Under the pieces are notes generated by a model. The model was not told the origin of the DNA, made no database searches, and saw only the letters and a list, made by a program, of their open reading frames with translations. A stretch of 64,000 bases of DNA from Paraconexibacter algicola (lineage in GTDB: Bacteria; Actinomycetota; Thermoleophilia; Solirubrobacterales; Solirubrobacteraceae). Each line of letters starts with the position of its first letter. Position 1 is the stretch's first letter. This document shows, piece by piece, positions 33,100 through 41,034 of this stretch. Made by a program: the position numbers and the translations under genes. Location of the stretch: positions 62,001 to 126,000 of the forward strand of contig NZ_PYYB01000004.1 in assembly GCF_003044185.1 (NCBI RefSeq), given 5' to 3'.

Positions 33100-34134
33100 T
33101 CAGCGACGGGCGCGACGCGCCTGGTTCATGAAGAACAGCGCGACGCAGCCGAGCAGCGCGAGCACGAGCGCGATCGACCCGGTCGGCGCGCCGTCGTCGG
33201 TCTGGGGCGCCGCGCCGAGCGCGGAGGCGCTGTCCGGCGTGACGGACTCGGTCGTCGAGCCCTCGCCGAGCATGATCGCGCCGAGCTTCTGCTTGCCCTC
33301 GGTGGTGTCGACGTTGTCGACGACCGGGATCTTCAGGTCCTCGTAGTCCTCGACGAACGAGGGCTTCGTGTCGCTGATCTCGACGTAGGCGACCGGGATG
33401 CCGGTGGAGCGCAGGCCCTCGGCGACGCCCTCGAGGAGCTCGGCCGCGTCCTTGCTGATCCCGGCGCGGCGGGTGAGCACGGCGCGGATGACCGGCGCGA
33501 ACAGCGGGTCGTTCTTGAAGATGACGGGCAGCGCGTCGGTGAGCGCGGGCGTCGGGTTGACGAGCTGCGCGCCGAACGCGCGACCGATCGCGCGGGGGCC
33601 CTCGGAGGAGAGCGCCTTCGCCTCGTCGGACTCCAGGAACTCCTTCAGCGTCTTGCTCGAGGCGTCGCCCTCGAAGAGCACCTGCAGGCCGGCGCCCTCG
33701 AGCGCCTGGCGGATGTCCTCGAGCAGGTCGTCGGACGCGAGACCCCAGGTGAGGACCGTGACCCGGTTGGTCGGGAAGCCGGTCGGCGCGGCGGACGTGT
33801 CGCCGGAGCCGGTCGTGGTGGCGGCGTCGCCACCGGACGCCGTGTCGCCCTCGGAGGCGCCGTCGTCCTCGGCCGCGTTCTCGCCGGCCTGGTTCTCGTT
33901 CTCGGTGCCACCGGAGTCGGTGGGCTGCTCCTCGGCGGGCGTGCCGGGGTCCTCGGTGGTCGGCGCCGGGGTCGGCGTCGCCGTGGGCGTCGTGCCCTGG
34001 CCGCCGACCGGCGTCGTGTTGACGCCGTTGCCCGGCGTGTACTGGTCGCCGCCGGCGCCCTGGCCGTACGCGACACCCCCAAAGCAGAGCCCCGCGACGA
34101 CCGCCGCCACAACGCCTGCAATCAGCTTCCGCAC
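33100..34134 (-). CDS. secreted acidic protein with C-terminal membrane anchor, unknown function
   Basis: 344 residues, GTG start after GGGGAA (a real SD). It has a signal peptide (MRKLIAGVVAAVVAGLCFGGVAYG). A ~85-residue Thr/Pro/Glu/Gly low-complexity stalk follows, then a folded alpha/beta domain from RVTVLTWGLASDDLLEDIRQALE to about residue 290. The end is a hydrophobic helix (GSIALVLALLGCVALFF) and the basic tail MNQARRARR. This end looks like a cell-envelope sorting or stop-transfer signal, but there is no LPxTG. The folded part has no motif I can name. It has a conventional promoter and SD, unlike most genes here. Confidence 0.65.
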   Translation of the reverse strand: MRKLIAGVVAAVVAGLCFGGVAYGQGAGGDQYTPGNGVNTTPVGGQGTTPTATPTPAPTTEDPGTPAEEQPTDSGGTENENQAGENAAEDDGASEGDTASGGDAATTTGSGDTSAAPTGFPTNRVTVLTWGLASDDLLEDIRQALEGAGLQVLFEGDASSKTLKEFLESDEAKALSSEGPRAIGRAFGAQLVNPTPALTDALPVIFKNDPLFAPVIRAVLTRRAGISKDAAELLEGVAEGLRSTGIPVAYVEISDTKPSFVEDYEDLKIPVVDNVDTTEGKQKLGAIMLGEGSTTESVTPDSASALGAAPQTDDGAPTGSIALVLALLGCVALFFMNQARRARR

Positions 34135-34153
34135 CGTCTTCCCCGATCTGGAT

Positions 34154-34181
34154 GCACTACACGTTGGTGTGATTCCGGCAA
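34154..34181 (-). promoter_or_regulatory. sigma70-like promoter for the secreted acidic protein
   Basis: On the minus strand TTGCCG (34181-34176) and TAGTGC (34159-34154) are spaced by 16 bases, followed by a short leader with GGGGAA before GTG 34134. The -35 is good and the -10 weak. Confidence 0.4.
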
Positions 34182-34219
34182 CACCCCTGCGCCGGACCGT
34201 GCTAAGGCTAGCCGGAATC
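34171..34219. repeat. 9-bp inverted repeat flanking a 31-base loop
   Basis: GATTCCGGC (34171-34179) and GCCGGAATC (34211-34219) are perfect inverted copies, and the first overlaps the -35 of the minus-strand promoter. It could be a pair of half-sites or an RNA hairpin ending the TPR gene's transcript. Confidence 0.35.
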
Positions 34220-34266
34220 CGGACGTAACGCGAGCGAGCGGCGCAGAATCCCCTGCACGAGGGGGT

Positions 34267-34698
34267 TCAGCGTCTCGTGCGGGACACGAACCCGGGCGGC
34301 AGCGCCGCGAGCGGGTTGAGCTGCAGCACGCGACCCATCTCGGCGGCCGCGGCGTCCTCGCGACCGAGCTGCCGCAGGACGATCGCGTGGTCGTAGCGCA
34401 GGGTCCAATCCTCCGGAGAGCGGTCGATCGCCGCGCGGAACGCGCGCTCGGCGGGGACGAGCTCGCCCAGGCGCAGGGCCGCGAGCGCCTCGATGCGCAG
34501 CGCGCGAGGGCGCACCGTCGGTCCGTCCGAGCGGCGGGCCAGTGCGACCGCCTGCTCGCCGTTGCCGCGCTCCAGCGCCGACTCGGCCCGGTCGACCCGA
34601 CGCTCCTGCTGCAGCGACAGCGCGAGCACGAACGCGGCCGCCAGGAACGCGCACGCGAGCGCTCCTCGGATCGGTCGGGAGAGCGCGACGGCGTCCAC
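34267..34698 (-). CDS. small TPR-repeat membrane-anchored protein
   Basis: 143 residues from GTG 34698, which lies 8 bases after TAGGAT. One N-terminal membrane segment (RGALACAFLAAAFVLALSL) is followed by about three TPR-like helical pairs: RRVDRAESALERGNGEQAVALAR, then LAALRLGELVPAERAFRAAIDRSP and WTLRYDHAIVLRQLGREDAAAAEMGRVLQLNP. It is a probable periplasmic-side adaptor in the polysaccharide assembly machine. It is divergent from the polymerase gene; start codons are 53 bases apart. Confidence 0.78.
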   Translation of the reverse strand: MDAVALSRPIRGALACAFLAAAFVLALSLQQERRVDRAESALERGNGEQAVALARRSDGPTVRPRALRIEALAALRLGELVPAERAFRAAIDRSPEDWTLRYDHAIVLRQLGREDAAAAEMGRVLQLNPLAALPPGFVSRTRR

Positions 34699-34706
34699 GG
34701 CCCGCG

Positions 34707-34712
34707 ATCCTA
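34707..34712 (-). promoter_or_regulatory. -10 element TAGGAT (minus strand) for the TPR gene
   Basis: Minus-strand TAGGAT lies 8 bases before GTG 34698, which supports that short start. Confidence 0.5.
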
Positions 34713-34739
34713 GCGCGACGTTCCGCCGACATCGTGCAC

Positions 34740-34745
34740 TACGCT
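34740..34745 (+). promoter_or_regulatory. -10 element TACGCT for the polymerase gene
   Basis: TACGCT lies 6 bases before GTG 34752. Confidence 0.5.
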
Positions 34746-34751
34746 GCCGCG

Positions 34752-36416
34752 GTGCACGGAGGACGGGGCGAGGGGCGGACGCGGACGCGTCGGGGTGGCG
34801 GACGGGTGCCGCTGGAGCCCCTCCACGTCCTGGCCTGCGTCCTCGTGGCCGGGCTGCTCGTGCTCGCCGCCTGGACCTCGGGCGGCTACTTCCCCACCGA
34901 CGTCGCGCTGATCGGCGTCGTCGCGCTCGTCGGGCTGGCGCTGCTCGTGCTCGTCCTCCCGCGCGTCGCGGTCCCATCGGGACCGGGGCTGCTGACGCTC
35001 ACCGGGATCGTCGCCCTCGCCGCCTGGAGCGGCCTGTCCGCCGCCTGGTCCCCGGACCCGGTCGCGGCGACCCAGGCGATGATCCGTGCCGGCGCCTACG
35101 CCGCCGTCTTCGCCCTCGCGCTGCTCGCCGCCGGGACGGGCCGCCACGCGGCGCTGCTCGTGCGGCTCGTCGTGCTCGTGCTCGTCGCGATCTGCGTCGC
35201 CGCGGTGCTCTCGCGCCTGCGGCCGTTCCTGATCCCGACCGATCCCGGCCTCGTCTCCTTCGCGGGCGGGCGGCTCTCGTACCCGATCAGCTACTGGAAC
35301 GGCCTCGGGGCGATCGCCGCGATGGCGATCGTCGCCACCGCTGCGCTGGCCTGCGACCCGCAGGGCCGCCGGGTCGAGCGGGCGCTGGCCGCCGCCGGCG
35401 GGACCGTCGCCACGCTCGCGCTGTACCTCACGCTCTCGCGCGCGTCGATCGCCGCCGCGCTCCTGGGCCTCCTCGTGCTCGCCGTGCTCTCGCCGCGCCG
35501 CGTGCGGCTCCTGGGGTCGGCCGCGATCATCGGGGCGGCGGGCGCCGTCGCGGTGCTCGTCGTGCGCGGGTCGCCGGAGCTCGTCGACATGCCCGGTGCC
35601 CTCGACGTGCAGTCCCGGGAGGGCGGGCGCGCCCTCGCGGTCCTCGTGGCGCTCGCCGCCGGCGCCGCCGCCGTGCAGTGGGTCGTCGCGGCCCTCGAGC
35701 CCGGCACCCGCCCGACCGGCTCCCGGTCCCGCGGTCGTCACGTCCCCGTCGGGGCGCAGCGCGTCCCGGTCGTCGGGATCGTCGCGGGCCTCGTCCTCGC
35801 CCTGGTCGGCGCCGCCGGCTACGCGGCCGCCGGCGAGCGGCTCGAGGGACGGGTCGCCGACGGCGTCTTCGGCGCGCGGTCGTTCGTCGACCGCCAGTAC
35901 GACGAGTTCCTCGACTCGAGCGCGGCGCCCGCACGTGGGCAGGAGCGCCTGTCGGAGTCGCGGTCCAGTCGCTCGGAGTCCTTCCGTGTCGCGCGCGAGA
36001 CGTTCGCCGACGCGCCGCTCGTCGGCGTCGGCGCGGGCGGCTACCGCGTGGCGTGGTTCGAGCGCCGCGAGATCACCGAGAGCATCCGCAACGCGCACTC
36101 GCTGCCGCTGGAGACGCTCGCGGAGCTCGGGCTCGTCGGGGGTGCGATCCTGGCGATGATCCTCGCCGGCCTGCTGTCGGGCCTGCGGTCCGTGCGCGTG
36201 CGGACGCGCGGCCTGACGCGCGCGCAGGCCGCGGCGGGCGGGGGCGCCGTGACCGTCTGGGTGGTGCACGCCGCCCTGGACTGGGACTGGCAGCTCGCGG
36301 GCGTGACGCTCCCGGCGCTCGTGCTGGCGGCGGCGCTGCACAGCTCGCTCCCGGGCGGCCGGGGCGGGGGCGAGGGGTCGCGCGGACGCGGTCGCGGGGC
36401 GGCCGCCACGTCGTGA
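34752..36416 (+). CDS. O-antigen ligase/polymerase (Wzy/WaaL family), copy 1
   Basis: 554 residues with about 12 transmembrane helices. The large extracytoplasmic loop (about residues 350-440) contains the family motif RNAHSLPLETLAELGLVGG (H-N/S in the Wzy_C pattern) preceded by FADAPLVGVGAGGYRVAWF. FAGGRLSYPISYWNGLGA and LTLSRASIAAALLGLLVLAVL are typical earlier helices. It polymerises or ligates lipid-linked repeat units outside the membrane. The C-terminus is Gly/Arg-rich and cytoplasmic. The GTG start is fixed by the -10 hexamer 6 bases upstream. It stands just upstream of the Wzc gene. Confidence 0.85.
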   Translation: MHGGRGEGRTRTRRGGGRVPLEPLHVLACVLVAGLLVLAAWTSGGYFPTDVALIGVVALVGLALLVLVLPRVAVPSGPGLLTLTGIVALAAWSGLSAAWSPDPVAATQAMIRAGAYAAVFALALLAAGTGRHAALLVRLVVLVLVAICVAAVLSRLRPFLIPTDPGLVSFAGGRLSYPISYWNGLGAIAAMAIVATAALACDPQGRRVERALAAAGGTVATLALYLTLSRASIAAALLGLLVLAVLSPRRVRLLGSAAIIGAAGAVAVLVVRGSPELVDMPGALDVQSREGGRALAVLVALAAGAAAVQWVVAALEPGTRPTGSRSRGRHVPVGAQRVPVVGIVAGLVLALVGAAGYAAAGERLEGRVADGVFGARSFVDRQYDEFLDSSAAPARGQERLSESRSSRSESFRVARETFADAPLVGVGAGGYRVAWFERREITESIRNAHSLPLETLAELGLVGGAILAMILAGLLSGLRSVRVRTRGLTRAQAAAGGGAVTVWVVHAALDWDWQLAGVTLPALVLAAALHSSLPGGRGGGEGSRGRGRGAAATS

Positions 36417-36451
36417 CCCGCTCCTGGTTGCAGGGGGACCTGCCGATGTAT

Positions 36452-36477
36452 GGAACGCCCCGACCCACTGCTATGTT
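36452..36477 (+). promoter_or_regulatory. candidate ECF-type promoter upstream of the Wzc-like gene
   Basis: GGAAC (36452-36456) is followed after 18 bases by GTT (36475-36477), within TATGTT. GGAAC...GTT is the -35/-10 pair recognised by many ECF (sigma-E-like) sigma factors. TATGTT alone could also be a housekeeping -10. Confidence 0.3.
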
Positions 36478-36482
36478 CGCCC

Positions 36483-36504
36483 GCCGCCACCGGCGCGTGG
36501 CGGC
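36483..36504 (+). promoter_or_regulatory. 8-bp hairpin in the 5' leader of the Wzc-like gene
   Basis: GCCGCCAC/GTGGCGGC with a 6-base loop ends 12 bases before the ATG at 36517. No SD lies between, so the hairpin sits where a ribosome-binding site would be. It may modulate translation or terminate the polymerase transcript. Confidence 0.45.
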
Positions 36505-36516
36505 TCTCTCCATCTC

Positions 36517-38031
36517 ATGAACGACGCCTCGACCTCGATCACCCTCCCGGCGCTGTACGCGGTCGTCCGCCGCAACGCCGCCATCATCCTCTTCACGATC
36601 GGGCTCGCCGTCGGGACCTCCGTGGCCCTCTCGGCCGCGACCGATCCGGTGTACGAGGCACGGTCGGCGGTGGCGTTCAACGACAACTCCGCCGACCTCC
36701 AGGCGCTCGGGATCCCGGCGTCCCCGGACTTCCAGCCCGACAAGGCCGCGGCCGCCCAGGCGGAGCGGATCACGCGCCCCGACGTCATCGCCGAGGTCCG
36801 GCGGACGCTGCGCGTGGACCTCAGCGTCCAGGAGATCCAGGACTCCGTCAGCACCCAGGTCGACCCGGCGAGCAACCTCGTCTCGATCATCGTCGAGGCA
36901 CCGACCGCCGACCTCGCGGCCCGCCTGGCCAACGGCCTGGCCGCCGCGGTCCGCGACGACGCCACCGACCGGGTGAAGGCCCGGTACCGCGAGGGGGGCC
37001 GCGCCGCGCAGCGGCGCGCCAACCGCCTCAAGGGCGACCGCAACCTCGCACGCCGCGCCGTCTTCGAGGACCAGGCCGCCCGGCTGCTGGCGCTCGCGAG
37101 CTTCGCGACCCCGGTCGACGTCGTGCGCACCGCCGAGGTGCCGGAGGGGCCCTCCTCGCCCAAGCCCGTGCGCAACGGCGTGCTCGCCGCGCTGCTCGGG
37201 GCGATCCTCGGGGCCGGCCTGGTCTTCCTGCGGCAGACCTTCGACCGTCGCCTGCGCGAGGTCGACGAGGTCCGCGAGCAGATCGACCTGCCGATCGCCG
37301 GCTTCCTGACCACGCGCGCCCTCGGCCACGTCGCGTTCCCCGGCAGCGGGGACAAGAAGCCCAAGGAGCAGGACACCGAGGCGTTCCGGATCCTGCGCAC
37401 GAACGTCGGGTTCCTCGACCCGGCCGGGCCGCCGAAGGTCGTCCTCGTGACGAGCCCGCTGCCCGAGGAGGGGAAGTCCACCACCGCGTCCGGCCTCGCG
37501 TGGGCCGAGGCGGTCGCCTCGCGGGCGACGCTGCTCGTCGACTGCGACCTGCGCCGCCCCACGGTCGCCAAGCGCCTGGGCCTGCCGGCCAGCCCCGGCC
37601 TCACCGAGTTCCTCGCGGGCGAGGCCGAGCCGGCGGACATCCTCCACACCGTGGACGCCGGGGACGGATCGAAGCTCGTCGTCATCACCGCGGGCGGCCA
37701 CACGAGCAACCACGCCGAGATGCTCGTCTCCGAGCGCTTCCGCGAGTTCCTCGCCCAGGTCTCCGACGTCTACGATCGGATCGTGCTCGACAGCGCGCCG
37801 CTGCTGCCCGTGAGCGACACGATCGGCCTGCTCCCGCAGGTCGACGCGGTGCTGCTGTGCCTGCGCCTGGGGCAGACCACGCGCGACGACGCGACCGCGG
37901 CGCGCAACGCGCTGGACCGCTTCCCCGACGCGACCGTCGGCATGGTCCTCACCGCCGCGGACAAGAGCCAGCGTCCCTACTACGCGGGCTCGTACGCGTA
38001 CACGAGCCTGCCGGCCTCCGAGCGGGCGTGA
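36517..38031 (+). CDS. Wzc/CpsCD-like chain-length determinant with tyrosine autokinase
   Basis: 504 residues. A Wzz domain comes first: transmembrane helix 1 at about 21-42, a short extracytoplasmic part of about 175 residues, and helix 2 at about 221-239. A cytoplasmic BY-kinase domain follows, with Walker A SPLPEEGKST (313-322), Walker A' LLVDCDLRRP (339-348) and Walker B IVLDSAPLL. The C-terminus has a Tyr cluster (PYYAGSYAYTS) for autophosphorylation. This controls polymer length together with Wzy. The coiled-coil part is much shorter than in proteobacterial Wzc. It is followed directly by the second polymerase. Confidence 0.93.
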   Translation: MNDASTSITLPALYAVVRRNAAIILFTIGLAVGTSVALSAATDPVYEARSAVAFNDNSADLQALGIPASPDFQPDKAAAAQAERITRPDVIAEVRRTLRVDLSVQEIQDSVSTQVDPASNLVSIIVEAPTADLAARLANGLAAAVRDDATDRVKARYREGGRAAQRRANRLKGDRNLARRAVFEDQAARLLALASFATPVDVVRTAEVPEGPSSPKPVRNGVLAALLGAILGAGLVFLRQTFDRRLREVDEVREQIDLPIAGFLTTRALGHVAFPGSGDKKPKEQDTEAFRILRTNVGFLDPAGPPKVVLVTSPLPEEGKSTTASGLAWAEAVASRATLLVDCDLRRPTVAKRLGLPASPGLTEFLAGEAEPADILHTVDAGDGSKLVVITAGGHTSNHAEMLVSERFREFLAQVSDVYDRIVLDSAPLLPVSDTIGLLPQVDAVLLCLRLGQTTRDDATAARNALDRFPDATVGMVLTAADKSQRPYYAGSYAYTSLPASERA

Positions 38032-39431
38032 TGCTGCCGACGGCGCACCGGGCGTCGCGGCCGCCGGGCGCCTTCGGCGTAGCGCTCACCGGAGCGCTGG
38101 TCCTGCTGGCGGGCCTCCTCGCCGCCGCGATGGTCAACGCGGCGCCGAGCAGCGCGATCCTGCCGCTGATCGCGGCGGCGGGCGTCGTCGCCCTGTACGT
38201 CGCGATCGCCCACCCGACGCTGATGGTCGCGGGCGCGGCCCTGGCCGTCCCGCTCGAGGCGTTCCGGCCCGGCGCGATCAGCCCCTCGGCCGCGGTCATC
38301 GGCCTCGCGGCGATCGGCGTGCTCATCCGCTGGGTCTGCACCACGCCACTGCGGCTGCCGCGCCATCCGGCCCTGATCGCGTTCTTCGTCCTGGTCCTCG
38401 TCAACGCCGCCGGTCTCGTCTTCGCGGTCTCGCCGGTCGACGTCGGCCGCCAGCTCGTCGTGTGGATGACGCTGCTGGTCGTCGTCGGCGGCTTCGCGCT
38501 GACGGCCACGCGTCGCGACGTCCGCTTCGTGATGCTCGCGCTCGCGGTCTGCGGCGGTCTCGCCGGGGCGGTCGCGATCATCGATCCCAAGCCGCTGACC
38601 GGCTACGTCTTCGGCGGCGGGGACGTCACGCGCGCGACCGGCGGCTTCGGCTCGCCCAACGCGCTCGGCGCGCTGCTCGTCCTGACGATGCCGATCCAGG
38701 TCGTGCTCGCGCTGCGCGGCCATCCGGTCGTGCGCGCGGTCGCCGCCGGCTGCTTCGTCGTCTCGCTCGTCGGCATGGGCCTGTCGGTCTCGCGCGGCGC
38801 GTTCGTCGGGCTCGGCGCGGCGCTGCTGGTGCTTGCGCTGTGGCCGCCCGTGCGGCGCATGGCGGCGGTGCTGCTCCCGGTCGTCCTCGTCGTCTCGCTC
38901 GTCGGCAGCAACCCGGCCTCCCCGATCGCCGGCAAGGTCGTCGAGCGGCTCACCGAGGTCCAGACCGCGGGCTCGAGCAACCCGCGGCTCGTCGTCTGGC
39001 GCAAGGCGCCGCAGATCCTCTCCGACCACCCGATCTTCGGCGTCGGGGCCCTGCACTTCGGCTACTACGCGAGCGTCTACGGGATCCGCTTCCCCGAGGG
39101 CGTGCCCGACCACGCCCACAACCTGATCCTCAACACGGCGATCGAGAACGGGCTGCTCGGCCTCGCCGCGTTCCTCGCGATGTTCGCGACGGCGCTCGCC
39201 GCGATGCGCCGCGTGATCCGGACCGCCTCGGGGGAGGGTGCCGCGCTCGCGTACGCTCTCGCCGCCGCCCTGACCGGCTTCTTCGTCAGCGGCCTCGTCG
39301 ACGACGCCCTGGGCGTCACCCCGATCGGGGTCGCGTTCTTCCTCGCCCTCGGCTGCGTGATCGGCCTGTCGCTCGACGAGCAGCGCCGCGCGTCCGCCGC
39401 ACGACCCACCGGAGAGACCACCCCAACATGA
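38031..39431 (+). CDS. O-antigen ligase/polymerase (Wzy family), copy 2
   Basis: 466 residues from ATG 38031, sharing one base with the Wzc stop; GTG 38028 is also in frame. It has about 11-12 helices. Family motifs in the last large loop are RLVVWRKAPQILSDHPIFGVG, then DHAHNLILNTAIENGLLGLA (the H-x-H-N motif). GGDVTRATGGFGSPNALGALL and LSVSRGAFVGLGAALL are the usual pre-loop helices. With copy 1 this makes two polymerase-type enzymes around one Wzc. One may be a ligase rather than a polymerase. Confidence 0.88.
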   Translation: MLPTAHRASRPPGAFGVALTGALVLLAGLLAAAMVNAAPSSAILPLIAAAGVVALYVAIAHPTLMVAGAALAVPLEAFRPGAISPSAAVIGLAAIGVLIRWVCTTPLRLPRHPALIAFFVLVLVNAAGLVFAVSPVDVGRQLVVWMTLLVVVGGFALTATRRDVRFVMLALAVCGGLAGAVAIIDPKPLTGYVFGGGDVTRATGGFGSPNALGALLVLTMPIQVVLALRGHPVVRAVAAGCFVVSLVGMGLSVSRGAFVGLGAALLVLALWPPVRRMAAVLLPVVLVVSLVGSNPASPIAGKVVERLTEVQTAGSSNPRLVVWRKAPQILSDHPIFGVGALHFGYYASVYGIRFPEGVPDHAHNLILNTAIENGLLGLAAFLAMFATALAAMRRVIRTASGEGAALAYALAAALTGFFVSGLVDDALGVTPIGVAFFLALGCVIGLSLDEQRRASAARPTGETTPT

Positions 39432-40177
39432 CCCTGAAGTCGCTCGCGAAGCGGGTCACGCCCGCCTGGGCGTTCCGCACCCGTGACCGCTACCGCAACG
39501 CGCGTGCCACCCGGCGCTTCGCGGGCATGCCCACCGACCAGGTCTTCGAGACGATCTACCGCGAGGGGCTGTGGGGCGGGGAGGCCGGCGGCGAGCCGAC
39601 CTCCGGCCGCGGCAGCCACGACGCCACCATCGTCGAGCCGTACGTCGCCGCGGTCACCGCGTTCCTGCAGGAGCTTCCCGTCCCGCCCGACGCCGTCGAC
39701 CTGGGCTGCGGCGACTTCAACGTCGGCTCGCGCATCCGGCCCGCGTGCGGGCGCTACGTCGCCTGCGACGTGGCCGCGAGCGTGATCGAGCGCAACCGCG
39801 GCCACTACCCGGCCGAGCTCGACGTCGACTTCCGCGCCCTGGACATGCTCACCGAGCCACTGCCCGAGGGCGACGTCGCCTTCGTGCGGCAGGTCCTGCA
39901 GCACCTCTCCAACGCGCAGATCCAGCAGGTGCTGCCGAAGCTGCGCCGCTACCGGTGGGTGCTCATCACCGAGCACGTCTCCGACGACCCGCGGTTCGTC
40001 CCGAACCTCGACATCGTCGCCGGGCCCGGCATCCGCACCGAGCGCCGCTCCGGCGTGGTCCTCGCCGACCCGCCGTTCTCGTTCGTCGCCGACGAGGCCC
40101 GCGAGATCTGCCGCGTCGACCACGAGGAGGGCACGATCGTGACGACCGCCTACCGCTTCGACGGGACCGGCGCGTGA
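39428..40177 (+). CDS. SAM-dependent methyltransferase, class I
   Basis: 249 residues, ATG start overlapping the polymerase stop (ATGA). Motif I is VDLGCGDFNVGSRI, and ALDMLTEPLPEGDVAFVRQVLQHLSN carries motifs II-III. The C-terminal half has WVLITEHVSDDP. The basic N-terminus (LKSLAKRVTPAWAFRTRDRYRN) is typical of glycan methyltransferases found with GTs. It could methylate a sugar hydroxyl of the repeat unit. It is the first of three consecutive methyltransferase genes. Confidence 0.85.
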   Translation: MTLKSLAKRVTPAWAFRTRDRYRNARATRRFAGMPTDQVFETIYREGLWGGEAGGEPTSGRGSHDATIVEPYVAAVTAFLQELPVPPDAVDLGCGDFNVGSRIRPACGRYVACDVAASVIERNRGHYPAELDVDFRALDMLTEPLPEGDVAFVRQVLQHLSNAQIQQVLPKLRRYRWVLITEHVSDDPRFVPNLDIVAGPGIRTERRSGVVLADPPFSFVADEAREICRVDHEEGTIVTTAYRFDGTGA

Positions 40178-41034
40178 ACGCCGCGCGCGAGGTCGCCCCC
40201 TACGCCGGGCCCGACGGCCGCACGGCCGAGGAGCTCCACGAGCTCGCCGACGGCCTGGGCATCGCGGTCTGGACCCCGGAGCCCGGCCCGCCCGCCGGAC
40301 GCTGGAAGCGGATCGTCCGCGCGGCGCGCGAGTCCCCGCGCGGCAAGCTGCCGCCGCGCTACGCCACCGACACCTGGCACGTGCCGTTCCAGCCGCGGCT
40401 GGAGGCCGCCCTGCGCCCCGGCATGCGGATCCTCGACGTCGGCGCCGGCGCCCGGCCGATGGTCGCGCCCGCCGACCGTCCCGCGGGCGTCACCTACGTG
40501 GGCTTCGACGTCGACGGGGAGGAGCTGCGCAAGGCGCCCCCCGGCAGCTACGACGAGATGGTCGTCGGCGACCTGACGATCCGCGAGCCCGCGCTCGTCG
40601 GCCGCTTCGACCTCGTGCTCAGCTGGCTGACCATGGAGCACGTCAAGCCGGTGCCGGACGCGCTGCGCAACCTGCGCAGCTACCTCGCCGAGGACGGCCG
40701 CTTCCTCGGCTACCTCGCCGGCGGCCGTTCGATGCACGCGGTGCTCAACCGCATCGTCCCGCACCGCCTGGCCAAGCCGATCATGCAGCGGCTGTGGGGC
40801 CGCGTGCCCGACACCGTCTTCCGCGCGCACTACGACCACTGCTGGTACGACGCGCTGCGCGAGGTCACCGACGACGCGTGGAGCACCGCCGAGGTCATCC
40901 CGCTGTTCACCGGCGGCTGGTACCTGCAGTGGTCGCCGCTGCTGCGCGCGCCCTACCTCGCCTACGAGGAGTGGGCGGTCACCGGCGACCGGCGCAACCT
41001 CGCCCCCTACTACCTGATCGACGCGGTCACATGA
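40174..41034 (+). CDS. SAM-dependent methyltransferase, class I
   Basis: 286 residues, GTG overlapping the upstream stop (GTGA). Motif I is RILDVGAGARPMV, followed by YVGFDVDGEEL and DLVLSWLTMEHVKPVPDALRNL. A hydrophobic C-terminal region (GGWYLQWSPLLRAPYLAYEEW) suggests contact with a lipid-linked substrate. The closest familiar group is methyltransferase type 11/12. Acceptor unknown. Confidence 0.85.
   Translation: MNAAREVAPYAGPDGRTAEELHELADGLGIAVWTPEPGPPAGRWKRIVRAARESPRGKLPPRYATDTWHVPFQPRLEAALRPGMRILDVGAGARPMVAPADRPAGVTYVGFDVDGEELRKAPPGSYDEMVVGDLTIREPALVGRFDLVLSWLTMEHVKPVPDALRNLRSYLAEDGRFLGYLAGGRSMHAVLNRIVPHRLAKPIMQRLWGRVPDTVFRAHYDHCWYDALREVTDDAWSTAEVIPLFTGGWYLQWSPLLRAPYLAYEEWAVTGDRRNLAPYYLIDAVT

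Noticed and set aside
33100-33140. LPxTG sorting signal
   Set aside because: No LPxTG or close variant precedes the C-terminal helix of the secreted acidic protein.
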